DNA of 64,000 nucleotides from Calycina herbarum (taxonomy: Eukaryota; Ascomycota; Leotiomycetes; Helotiales; Pezizellaceae). The notes under the pieces were generated by a model. It was not told where the DNA came from and searched no databases. It saw nothing but the letters and a program-made list of their open reading frames with translations. The position numbers and the translations under genes are program-made. The first letter of the stretch is position 1; every line of letters starts with the position of its first letter. This document shows, piece after piece, positions 25,011-36,149 of this stretch. Where the stretch lies: positions 400,693 to 464,692 of the forward strand of contig LLEY01000034.1 in NCBI GenBank assembly GCA_001414485.1, written 5' to 3'.

Positions 25011-27230
25011 CTAGCACTTGCATTGTTTGTAAAGAGCGTATTGTCCATGTCCACCTAAATTGTAGCTTCCGTCCGGCATCACCTAGAGTGAGTCAGTATA
25101 AGGATGCTTGAGGAGGGAAGAAAAATGGCTTACTCTGTTCATATTCCCTTCCCGCCACTTGATCACAAGATCGTGTTTGCCTGTTGATTTGTGAGTAATA
25201 GTTCGCATGAAGTCTGAGACTTGCGACTCCTACGTACCTGGTGGAATCTTGAAATATCCGTGTGACCATCCTCTACTGATACAATCTTCTGCTATGGTGC
25301 ACTTTTGCCAGTAATCCGTAGTGACGGTGTTTGTTTTCCCCAGGACCTGGCCATCAAGTTCCACCGTAAAGATTTCCAATTTGTTACGGTCGTCCGTTAG
25401 TACAAGGATGACGTCTTCGTTCTCGGGATTGGTAATCTGGGTTCTAAAGTCATCTGGCTGATTCTGGGTCCAATAGGGGCCGCTTCCTGCCCGCAAGAGG
25501 GTGAACTCGCTCCAACCTTGAGCTGTGCCGCCTTTGCAAGGGTTGTTGTCGTCTGGAGAACAACGGAACTTAGTGGAAGGTGTTGGAGTACTTGGGGCAG
25601 TAGCTGATGGGGAGGGTTTGGGCGTGGATGAGGGCGACACAACGGCAGATTCTTTTGGCGAGAGTGGTGGTTTTTGAACAGTGACGGTTGTGGTGACTGG
25701 TGAATCATGAACAGTGACTGTTGAAATGACCGGGGCTTTCTCAACAGTGACTGTTGAAACAACAGCTGGCTTTTGGATTGTTACCGGTGGATTCTGGATA
25801 GTAATAGGCGGATTCTGGAGAGTCACTGGTGGCTTCTGGATAGTAACAGGCGGGTTCTGGACCGTGACAGTCTGGATGACAGGAGGGTTAAGAACAGTGA
25901 CAGGTGCACATTGAGTAATTGGAAGGTGGTTGACAGGTTTGAAAGCACAAGCGAGGCTACCTAACAAGTAAAATAATGATCAGCGAGAGTTTGTATAGGA
26001 CCGTATGAGAAATAGAGACAAACCTTTGGGATCTAGAATCAGAGCGTGATCTCCAGGGGGAGTTACTTGGTCTTCGGGATTTGAACTTGGTGGATGTGCG
26101 AGCCGTATTCCTTCTTTTGAGCAGCCGATACTAGTACACGAAAATAAGTGGTATTTTTGGGATGTTGCTGTTAAGGGTTTGTCTTACCTGTTTGGAACGC
26201 ATTCTTGTACAGGATCAGGAAGCTTGGTGCCAGAACAACCGAGTGTGCCAGTGATGCAAGGAATGGGGTCTACTAGCATACAACCGACGGGGGCATCTGG
26301 TTGGTTTGGGTGGCATGGAGTTCGGTTGATAATCTTACAGACCACCCCAGAAGGACAGGCAGGGTCTTTGGTTCCGTCGATGGGCTTGTTGAGGATATCA
26401 TCTGCAAGACAACCAGGATATCGAGCGTCACACTTTTTAGTAGGGTCCCATGGAAAGACCAGTCCCGTATTTGGATTACATCCAGGGATAATTGCATTAC
26501 AAAGCCTTATTGGACTAAACGGGATTCCAGGAATTGGTTGACCTTGGGTGGGTGGCCACTTTGGCGCGTCGGTAACGTTGTGGCCTAGGGGACAACCATA
26601 TGTGCCTTGAATACAGTGAGTTATCCAAGGTCGGCAAGTCTTGTCTCCTGGAGGTACCTGTAACTTGTCAGCATAGACCTTTGTCATATCTTCGGAGAAT
26701 CAATGATCTACTGGAACGTAAACTCCGCCACCAGGGCATTTGTTGTCGAGTAGGTGACAAGAAACTTCGGGATCAAGAAGAATGCCATCTTGAGGACACC
26801 TCGGTAACTTCTGGTCACAAGGAAGTGCTGGCTGTCTGATGTTTACAAAAGGAAGACAATTGGGCTCAGTGCCATCGCAAACGTCTTTTGGATCCACTAT
26901 AATGCAGCGTCCAGAGGGACAGCTGGGGTCCTTTGAGTCCGCAGTGCGACTTGGATCAACAATGACACCTGAAAATAAGTTAGTATCAATATACATAATC
27001 AAAGTCAAACCGGAAGTTAATGCTGGAAGTTGCTTACCTACGACAAGAGGTGGTTGCTTGGGTGGACCTACTTTATCGTCTGGAGTGACATGAGGATGAT
27101 CCACGGGAAGTTCTCCCAGACATTTGGGAAGAATGGAACATTGAACATTAAGCAATGGCCCTTTCGCTATTGGACCCAAAGCAAGTATTTGGGTGGCAAG
27201 CGCAGCCAAGGCGAAGAGATACTTCGCCAT
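25011..27230 (-). CDS. Secreted cysteine-rich protein with heptad-repeat stalk
   Basis: Seven exons (27230-27038, 26968-26712, 26657-26188, 26130-26024, 25960-25238, 25180-25134, 25082-25011) splice in frame to 622 residues. A signal peptide (MAKYLFALAALATQILA) is followed by a cysteine-rich region of about 330 residues with spaced motifs such as CPSG, GCP and PGC. Next comes a Pro/Val/Thr stalk of PPVTIQ(K/N)-type heptads and TVTV segments, a Ser/Pro/Thr linker likely to be O-glycosylated, and a C-terminal domain with conserved-looking Cys and Trp that ends in QCKC. An in-frame TGA near 26700 lies in a 54-base intron (GTAGAT to TTACAG) with a CTGAC branch site, so it does not break the gene. 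No GPI signal is evident. The architecture suggests a secreted or cell-wall-associated adhesin-like protein; I do not recognise a named family. Confidence 0.82.
25765..25880 (-). repeat. 21-bp (7-residue) tandem repeat in the secreted-protein gene
   Basis: At least four consecutive heptads of the form PP(V/I)T(I/L)Q(K/N) are encoded. They are the extended, Pro-rich stalk of the secreted protein. The copies differ at several silent and replacement positions. Confidence 0.85.
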
Positions 27231-27539
27231 TTCGAGGACTAATGATGGTTGCCAAGTGAGAAAGCCAGTGGAAAGTATTGAATGAGATATGATTGAAGGG
27301 GTTGCTCTGTTTGATTGATGAGGTGGGAAGAAAGGTACTTTTTATATCCATTCTTTTGTGGAGAATATGGCAGAGATCGGAAATGTCTGGAAGCTCACCC
27401 GGCTACCTATACCTTTGTCCAAGTTTCGGTTGAAATATCACTTTCCTGCATACGTAGTGTCCTGTTACAGCTTCACTCGAGTACAAATATCTGCAAGGAA
27501 TTGTTCAGAACTCATCACGTTCATTGTAATAATACCACC
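27231..27539. promoter_or_regulatory. Promoter of the secreted-protein gene, up to the transposon boundary
   Basis: About 300 bases of ordinary composition separate the start codon at 27230 from retrotransposon sequence. Short open frames here have no recognisable product. The transposon breakpoint lies near 27540, within what would be the gene's upstream regulatory region. Confidence 0.5.
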
Positions 27540-27547
27540 GGCAGTGC

Positions 27548-28560
27548 TAATAATACTAGCAGCACCAATTACTACTCTTAGAGAGGAAGTGAAATTGCTA
27601 GTACTAAAAACATTTAACAGCTCCTTAGAGAAACTTACTAAGTTTATTATAAAAGCCTTAATATACTTAAACGTTTACTTAGTATAGTTTATCTATAAAA
27701 TAGATTAGATTATATAGCTTACTACCCGCTTTAAAGAAGCGGTGTATAACTAGATAGAACCTTATTTAGAGGATTTTTAGAAGAATAAAATATTAAATAG
27801 AAAGGTATTAAATCTTATAAGTAAGAGTACTTAAGAGTTGTTCTTAACTATTACTAGGTTTAAAAAAGGAATTAATTAGATATTTACAGATATAGATTTA
27901 AAGAAAAAAGTAGTATAAGCCTTATATACTCTTCGATAAAAAGGCTCGGCTACTAAGTATACGTTAATATTCTAGTAGTACTCTATATACCTTAGCTAGA
28001 ATAACGAAGCCTTATATAAGCAATTCTATAGAGAATTAAAGAATAGTATTAAGAACGAGCTAGCTTAGAACGACTTCCTAGACACGCTTAATAAGTTAAC
28101 TAATAACGTAATTAAGATCGATAATTAGAATTATAAACAAGGCCTAGAAAAGAAAGGTAGTTATAGACATCGATAAGGAAAGAGTAGGAAAAAGAACTAT
28201 AGAGATCTTATAGAGATTAATACTACTTAGAAATCATAAGTCTTAAAGAAAGAAACTATAAAGAAGAACTCCTAGAAAGGAGGACTCTTCTAGAAGAAGC
28301 GAAATCGTCGACATAAGTAAAACTTATATTACTTATATAGTCTTCCTAGCTATAGAGTAAACGAGTATAGTAAGAAGAAAGACTTTAAAAGGAAAGAACA
28401 GATCAACGCTACTGTTTGAAAAGAAGTAGCTCTACTTAACAAAATCGAACTTATAGACTTAGAACCCGAGGCCTAGAGATATAGTATATAAATCGAGTAC
28501 GATAAGAAACTTAAGACTTAAATAGAAGAAGTATAGAACATAGATAATAATAGTAATCTA
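27548..28560 (+). pseudogene. Element A gag remnant with decayed zinc knuckle
   Basis: The frame from about 27570 (EEVKLLVLKTF onward) resembles the gag frame of elements 1 and 2. At 28321-28377 a CCHC zinc knuckle is recognisable although cysteines and histidine have become tyrosines, which fits RIP G-to-A and C-to-T changes. Stops are frequent. Confidence 0.7.
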
Positions 28561-30140
28561 CTTCTTAAGACATATTATAATATATATTTAATCGAAGAAC
28601 AACGTTACTACTACTAGTTAAATATAAATTATCGTCTTTAACAAGTTTATTAGAATTAGTATTAGACTTGTTAGAGGTAGATCCTAGAATATATAAGTCT
28701 AAATAAGACGAGTTATAGGTATTTATTAGAACCTTTAAGAGAGAGAATAGATAAGTATATATAGAAAGCTAGAAACCTAACTTTTAGAGCTTATATTCTA
28801 CTTAATAAATTAACTCTACTATCTTAACTACTTATATAATAGTATAGAATAACTAGGACCGAGTAACTATAGTTAGCTCTATTACTAGAAGAGAAAGTAT
28901 TAAATTTAAGAAACTAGGACTAGAGTAGATAGTATCTAATAATTACTTAGAAGAGAGAGATATATAAATAGTTACTAGCCTAAAAGATAATACTATTAAA
29001 TAGTAATAGTCTTATCTAGAAGGATTTAATAAATATAATAGATATCTAAAGTTAGATATTACTACTTATCTACCTAGTTAAGACTATAAGTTAGAAATTA
29101 ATAAGAAATATCAGATACTAAGAGTAGAAAAGGGAATAGTAATATTATTTAAAGAATTAGAGAATTAATAAATGTTTAGAGTTATTTAAGTAAACCTTTA
29201 GACTACTCTAATCTAGGAATTTTACTAACTATTAGAAGATAAATAATAGGTTACTAAAATCTTATAAGAAACAACTATTAAGTAAGTTTAGTATAAACTA
29301 TATACTATATTAGACTAGTTAATAGAGAGATACTTTATTAGAACTCTTCTAGAACCTAAGAGAACTATAGAAGATAGTCTAATATATAAGATAGCCTTTT
29401 CTAATAATAAAAAGATAATATTCTTTCGAAGCTTTTTAAAGAAAGATAATAGTAAAAGAAGATTCGAGGTTTATTATATTAAACTAGAAATTTATACTAC
29501 TACTAGAGAGAATTAACTTATAGTAATAGTAAAGATAAGAGAAAAGAAACTCTAAGTCTTAATTAACTCTAGAGTAATAAGTAATTTCCTTTTTCTAATA
29601 GCTTTAAAGAAGCTAAATATCTTAATTAAAGGTATAAGGCTATACTATCTAGAGGTAGTTAATAGAATAGATATTATATACTAGAATAGAATTATTAATT
29701 AGTAAACTATTCTAATAAAAGTTAATATTAAAGAATACTACTTAAATATATAATTTAATATTATTAAAATAGGAAATAAGAAAGTAATACTTAGTATACT
29801 ATAGATTTAAGAATATAATCTAGATATTAACTAAAAGGCTTAAATAATAACCTTTAATTAATATAATTATATAAGTTTATAATTATAACTATAAGACTAG
29901 AACAAGGTTAGCGCTACCTCTTCTAAGATACTAGGACACCTAGTCTAAGGTCCTCTATAGGTTAGTAAAACAGCTAATAATAGAATACCTATATAGTATA
30001 AAGAATTTAAAGCTTTATTCGAAAACCTAGAAGACTTATAAGCCTTATTAGAACATCGCTTATAGAATTATAAGATTAAATTAAAAGAGAGTTATTATCT
30101 TTTAAAACAGAAGCTTTAGTTATATAACTAAAAAGGCTTA

Positions 30141-32000
30141 ACGTGGTTTATTAGAACCTAGCGTATATTAGAACCTGGCGTACTTTTCCTTAGTATTCAA
30201 CTTTGAATATTAATAAATTAACTATAATATATTAAATTAAGTATAACTACTTAGAATCCGAAGAATTAGACATATCTATATCTATTTAACAAGTTCGTAT
30301 ATTATAACTAGCTTTTCTATAAGTGCTATAACGCTGTCTAGACGATTGCCTCTCCTTCTTATTACCTCTCTCTATATATAAGTCGCGTCGTACTTGCTTA
30401 TTAACGTCCTTTTAAGTTAAAAGATCTTAGACATCCTCTACTATAAGTGCCCCCTCTTAATATAAACGAGTCTTTTTAGCTCTACAGCGTTTGCTTAAGG
30501 CTTTATTCGCTGCTTGAAGAGTACGTACTTTAGTAGATAACAAGGTTATCTTATAGGCTATTCGCTCTATACCTTTTGCTAATATAGCAACTGTCTTAAA
30601 TAGTGGAGTCGGCGAGCTCCTCTAGTGATAGACAATCTGTTTCTAAATAAGAGTCGATTATAAGAGCGCTTTAGTAGGGTTTAAGAGAGTCTAGGAGATC
30701 TAAGTATTAGAATTAGCAGTAGAGGGTCTTAGAGGAGTTAGAGTCTATAACCTTATATTAAGCTTTAAAAGTACTACTTATAGGTTAAAAGGCACTAGGC
30801 TAGCTCTATAGAATCTAGCTTAAGCGTTCTAGACTGTTATTAATTCTTTATATACTGCTATAAAAGCTAAAAAGAACTCTACCTTTGTAATATAGTTAAT
30901 ATAAGCTTTAATAAACGTCTTAATCTACTAACTATACACCTACTTTAATATACTAAAGTATCTAATATTAAGTGGTTAGGTTATATAGGATAAGTAGAGA
31001 GGTAGTCTAAGAGTTATAATATTATATACTTTATAATACTCTTGAAATTCAGCTGATTTATAACTCTTATATCTATCTAATACTAGTATTCGATATAGAC
31101 TCTTTATACGACTAGTAGTATATTTATTAAAGTGTTTTAGCTATTCTAGACCTATCTCGTTGTTTATCTATCTATTACTTATTAGTTTAATAACCTAGTT
31201 ATATAGGAGGCCGCTGTCTATATACTAATTCGTAAGATAATTCTTCTCTTAGACGACTAAAAATAGAGAGATATTCTAACCTTCGCTATTAATATAAGCA
31301 ATTACTATAGCCTATTCCTAATTACCTAGCTAAACTGCCTTACCTCTACTACGTTAATCTATATATATAACAACTATTATAGAGTAAATCATACCTATTA
31401 TAAAGCCTGTTTCGTCGAAGTTATAGAAATCGTAATCTAAAACGCTATATTTTGCTCTTATATTTTATATAAGTCGGAACCACGTACTAATTAGGTTAAG
31501 ATCTTCGTATAAGGCCTTTTAGAAGTCGTAAACGCGATTAAAACACGTCTTTAACCCTAGTTATTATTATATAAATCGATATATCTAAAGCTTACTAATA
31601 CGTTTCTCTCTCTACGATTTAAGAATATAATTTGCTATATCTTCTATACTAGCTAGCTAGGGTATAAACCCTCTAGAATCTAAGTTAAGTATGTTCTAAA
31701 GAATCACTTCCTTCTTAAGTTAAGTTAATTTAATATTTACTAGCCGTCGTTCTAAGAGGGGAAGTTAGCTGTTTATTCTATAGCGAAGGCTAGTTTTAGA
31801 GACTTTATAGATTTTTATAGTAGTTCGACGACTAAGCTTTTTAGATGATTAAATAGTCTTAATAGCTAAGATAATTCAAGCTTCTTAAGTTTAAATTTCT
31901 ATTAGTAGTTATTAAGATAACGTATATTAAAATAATAAAGTAGAGAAGATAGGAAAAGTACGCTAAGTCCTAATATACGCTAGGTTCTAATAAACCACGT
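30141..32000 (-). mobile_element. Pogo-like DNA transposon, copy A (1860 bp), RIP-damaged
   Basis: TIRs start ACGTGGTTTATTAGAACC at 30141 and end in the complement at 32000; TA target duplications are at 30139-30140 and 32001-32002. The transposase remnant reads on the minus strand and parallels copy B (32331-34190), which is the same length in the opposite orientation. A 17-base unit is tandemly repeated inside each TIR. It interrupts the pol region of element A. Confidence 0.88.
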
Positions 32001-32002
32001 TA

Positions 32003-32330
32003 TAGAGAATAGAAAGTTATATAAGAGAAGGTATTAAGAAGAGATATATTAGGAAATCTAAGTTACTAGTTACCTTAAATATACTTATTATTAAGAAAAA
32101 AGACAACCTAGATAGAAGAGTATATATTAATTACTAAGAGGTAAATTATACTATAGTTAAGAACGCTTATCTATTACTAGCTAGCTAATACTTATAAGAT
32201 AAGTTAAGTAAGGTAGTATAATTTATAAAACTAGATTAATAAAACGCTTATAAACTTATATAAATAAAAGTCAGAGATAAATAAAAGATAGTATTCGTCT
32301 TACTATTAGGTCTTTATAAATATATAGTTA
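32003..32330 (+). pseudogene. Element A reverse-transcriptase piece between two pogo insertions
   Basis: The plus-strand frame encodes the N-terminal RT region, including a VYINYxEVN-like stretch and LLLGLYKYIV near its end. It continues the frame left of 30140 and is continued right of 34190, confirming that both pogo-like elements landed in element A. Confidence 0.7.
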
Positions 32331-34190
32331 ACGTGGTTTATTAGGACCTAGTGTATATTAGAACCTGGTGTACTTTTCCTATCTTCTCTACTTTATTATT
32401 TTAATATACGTTATCTTAACAACTACTAATAGAAATTTAAACTTAAGAAGCTTGAATTATCTTAGCTATTAAAGCTATCTAATCATCTAAAAAGCTTAGT
32501 TGTCGAGCTGTTATAAAAATCTATAAAGTCTCTAAAACTAGCCTTCGCTGTAGAATAAATAGCTAACTTCCTCTCCTAGAACGACGACTAGTAAATATTA
32601 AATTAACTTAACTTAAGAAGGAAGTGATTCTTTAGAATATACTTAACTTAGATTCTAAAGAGTTTATACCCTAGCTAGCTAGTATAGAAGATATAGTAAA
32701 TTATATCCTTAAATCGTAGAGAGGGAAACACGTTAGTAAGCTTTAGGTATATCGATTTATATAATAATAACTAGAGTTAAAGACGTGTTTTAATCGCGTT
32801 TATAACTTCTAAAAGGCCTTATACGAAGATCCTAACCTAATTAGTATATAGTTCTAACTTATATAAAATATAAGAGCGAAATACAGCGTTTTAGATTACG
32901 ATTTCTATAACTTTAATAAAACAGGCTTTATAATAGGTATGATTTACCTTATAATAGTTGTTACATATGTAGATTAACGTAGTAGAGGTAAGGCAGTTTA
33001 GCTAGGTAATCGGGAATAGACTATAGCAATTGCTTATATCAATAGCGAGGGTTAGAATATCCCTCTATTTTTAGTCGTCTAAGAGAAGAATCATCTTACG
33101 AATTAGTATATAGATAGCAGCCTCCTATATAACTAGGTTATTAAACCGATAAGTAACAGATAAATAAATAATAAGACAGGTCTAGAATAGCTAAAACACT
33201 TTAATAAACATACTACTAGTCGTATAAAGGGTCTATATCGAATGCTAGTGTTAGATAGACATAAGAGTTATAAATTAGCTGAATTTCAAGAGTATTATAA
33301 AGTATATAATATTATAACTCTTAGACTACCTCCTTACTTATCCTATATAACCTAACTACTTAATATTAGATACTTTAGTATATTAAAGTAGGTATATAGT
33401 TAGCAAATTAAGACGTTTATTAAAGCCTATATTAACTATATTATAAAGGTAGAGTTCTTTTTAGCTTTTATAGCAGTATATAAAGAATTAATAATAGTCT
33501 AGAACGCTTAAGCTAGATTCTATAGAGCTGGCCTAGTGCCTTTTAACCTATAAATAGTACTTTTAAAGCTTAATATAAGGTTATAGACTCTAACTCCTCT
33601 AAGACCCTCTACTACTAATTCTAATACTTAGATCTCCTAGACTCTCTCAAACCCTACTAAAGCGCTCTTATAATCGACTCTTATTTAGAAACGGATTATC
33701 TGTTACTAAGGAAGCTTACTAACTCTACTATTTAAGACAGTTACTACATTAGCAAAAGGTATAGAGCGAATAGCTTATAAGATAACCTTGTTATCTACTA
33801 AAGTACGTACTCTTTAAGCAGCGAATAAAGCCTTAAGCAAACGCCGTAGAGCTAAAAAGACTCGTGTATATTAAGGGGAGGCACTTACAGTAGAGGATGT
33901 CTAAGATCTTTTAACTCAAAAGGACGTTAATAAGCAAGTACAACGCGACTTACGTATAGAGAGAGGTAATAAGAAGGAGAGGTAATCGTCTAGACAGCGT
34001 TATAGCACTTATAGAAAAGCTAGTCATAATACACGAACTTATTAAATAGATATAGATATGTCTAATTCTTCGGATTCTAAGTAGTTATAGTTAATTTAAC
34101 ATATTATAGTTAATTTATTAATATTCAAAGTTAAATACTAAGGAAAAGTACGCCAGGTCCTAATATACGCTAGGTCCTAATAAACCACGT
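32331..34190 (+). mobile_element. Pogo-like DNA transposon, copy B (1860 bp), RIP-damaged
   Basis: TIRs begin ACGTGGTTTATTAGGACC at 32331 and end at 34190; TA duplications are at 32329-32330 and 34191-34192. The plus-strand transposase remnant shows an N-terminal helix-turn-helix-like region and a DDE-type catalytic core (YDFYNFNKTGFIIGM, then VLDRHKSYK, then LPPYLSY) with many stops. The family is the pogo/Fot1/Tigger group. It sits in the RT of element A just before the active-site region. Confidence 0.88.
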
Positions 34191-34192
34191 TA

Positions 34193-35007
34193 TACTATTT
34201 AGACTATATAATATACTAGCTATATATTAGAGATAAAATAATAATATTTTAAGAGATCTTCTAAGTGTAATAGTAATCTATTATCTAAATAATATTCTAA
34301 TCTTCTTAGAGAAAGAAGAAGAATATAAGAGATATATAAGAGAAGTTCTATAATAACTACTTAAAGTAGATTCCTATCTTAAACTATTAAAATACAAGTT
34401 TAGAGTAACTTAGACATTCTTTCTAAGATAAGTATTTAACTTAGAGAAAATAGAAATAGATCTAGTAAAGATCTAGAATATTCTAAACTAGAAGTTACTA
34501 GAGAATATTAAGAATATATAGTCCTTTCTTAGATTTATAAACTTCTATTATCTATTTATTAAAGACTATATAAAGATTACTAAACTGATATTAGTACTAG
34601 TTAAAAAAGATATTAAATTTATTTAGAATAAACAGGCTAAGAAAGCTTTTTAGAGAATTAAGATAAGATTTATAGAGAAACCTATTTTATACGATTTTAA
34701 TATAGATAAACCTAGTATAGTAGAGATAGACGTCTCGAATATAGTAGTCGGCGTAATCTATTTATAACTAAATAAAAAGAGAAAGCTTATACTTATTATA
34801 TACTATTTAAAAATATTTAACCTAGTATAATAGAACTATAGTATCTTTGATAAAGAATTACTTACTATAGTATTAATCTTAGAATACTAGAGAATATACT
34901 TTTAAAGAGTAAAATATCTAGTTATAGTTTTATTTAATTATAAGAATTTAAGAACATTTACTATAACGAAAGAACTTATAATAAGACAACTAGTAAGATA
35001 GTCTAAG
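34193..35007 (+). pseudogene. Element A RT C-terminus and RNase H remnant
   Basis: The RT active-site box is recognisable at about 34278-34292 as YLNN, a RIP-changed YxDD. RNase H signatures follow (VEIDVSNIVVGVIY and NYSIFDKELLTIV). The frame is cut at 35007 by element 1 and resumes at 43391. Confidence 0.8.
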
Positions 35008-35436
35008 TATAACAAAACTTAAACGAACTAAACAAAGATAACTAAGTCTCGAGTATTAGTATATAGGTAAGAAGTACAGATACGCTAAGTTGTTTATTTA
35101 GAAGTAAACTCGTTACTTATATTAAAGATATTAAATAAGATAATAAGATTAATAACTAAAGTTAAGTACGAAGCTCTTATCTAATAGCAGACGTACTAGT
35201 CTTATATAGAACCTTCGTTCCTTTCTATATTACCTATATCGCTTGTATTACTTAGTAATATAAGCGATATATATTATATAATTCCTAATATTAATCTAAT
35301 AGTAAGATCCTAGAATCCTAAGTACCTTCTATACTATAGATTCCCTTCTATATTACCTTCTATTTCCTAGACGTTATACCTTATCCTATTAGAACGCTGT
35401 CTAGACTACTTACTATATAAAACGTAATTCGTAATA
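35008..35436 (-). repeat. Element 1, 3' LTR (429 bp)
   Basis: On the minus strand it runs from TATTACGAATTACG to GTTTTGTTATA, a RIP-altered TG...CA LTR. It contains a TATA-like CTATATAAGACTAG and a short GCGAT-type repeat at about 35245-35270. Confidence 0.85.
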
Positions 35437-35739
35437 CTATTCTCTTCTTAAACTAGTATATCTCTATACTTAAGTATAACCTAAGAAATATCGTTAATAG
35501 GCTAGTAGTCTATTTTCTTTTTATTATAAGTCTTTCTACTTTAAAATCTAAACTAAAAAGATATTATACTAATACCTTCTTATAAATAGAAAGAACTAGT
35601 AATAAAATACGTTCTTATATCTATTATATAAATACCTTAAAAGAGGTAATCTAGTAGTATATTACTATAGGAGATAAATACTCTGCTTATACACTTTATA
35701 GTAAGCCTTATAATATTAAAGAATAAAACGAAGCTCCTT

Positions 35740-36130
35740 CTCTATAGTTCTAGGAATTCTTTAATAAGTAATAGAAGAGGCTTTAAGTAGAGAAAGAGAA
35801 GGCGATAGTAAAAATCCTTCGTCTTAGGAAACAGTAATATTCCTTAGATAAGCACGAATAAGAGATACTATAATATAGGCGTTTATCTCTAAATAAACTA
35901 GATAAAGCTATAGAGAGAGAAAAGAAAGAGAAGAAGAAGTAGGTAGAGAAGGAAAAGAAGAAAGTAGAGGTTACCTAGCTAGTAGTCTTATTCTCTCTTA
36001 TTAAGTCTAATTCTACCTTTAATTTATACTTTTTTAAAGCCTTCTCTTTTAACTACGAGATATAGGTAACTTTAGATTTTACTAATAGAATCTCTAAAGT
36101 TCTACTAAGTAATAGTTAAGATTACTTTTT
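35740..36130 (+). pseudogene. Element 1 opposite-strand charged reading frame (remnant)
   Basis: On the plus strand, opposite to gag-pol and just inside the 3' LTR, the frame encodes KILRLRKQ followed by a Lys/Glu-rich, coiled-coil-like stretch, interrupted by TAG codons. Elements 2 and A carry the same motif order at the equivalent place. The product is unknown. Confidence 0.55.
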
Positions 36131-36149
36131 AGTTCTTAAATATTTTCTA

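Noticed and set aside
25714..25914. Trp/Gly-rich repeat frame on the plus strand
   Set aside because: It is the complement of the heptad-repeat region of the secreted protein.
26658..26711. In-frame TGA near 26700 splitting the secreted-protein gene
   Set aside because: It lies inside a 54-base intron with GT and AG ends and a CTGAC branch site; removing it keeps the frame.
26179..27242. Plus-strand frames opposite the secreted-protein gene
   Set aside because: They are antisense to exons that splice in frame with a signal peptide.
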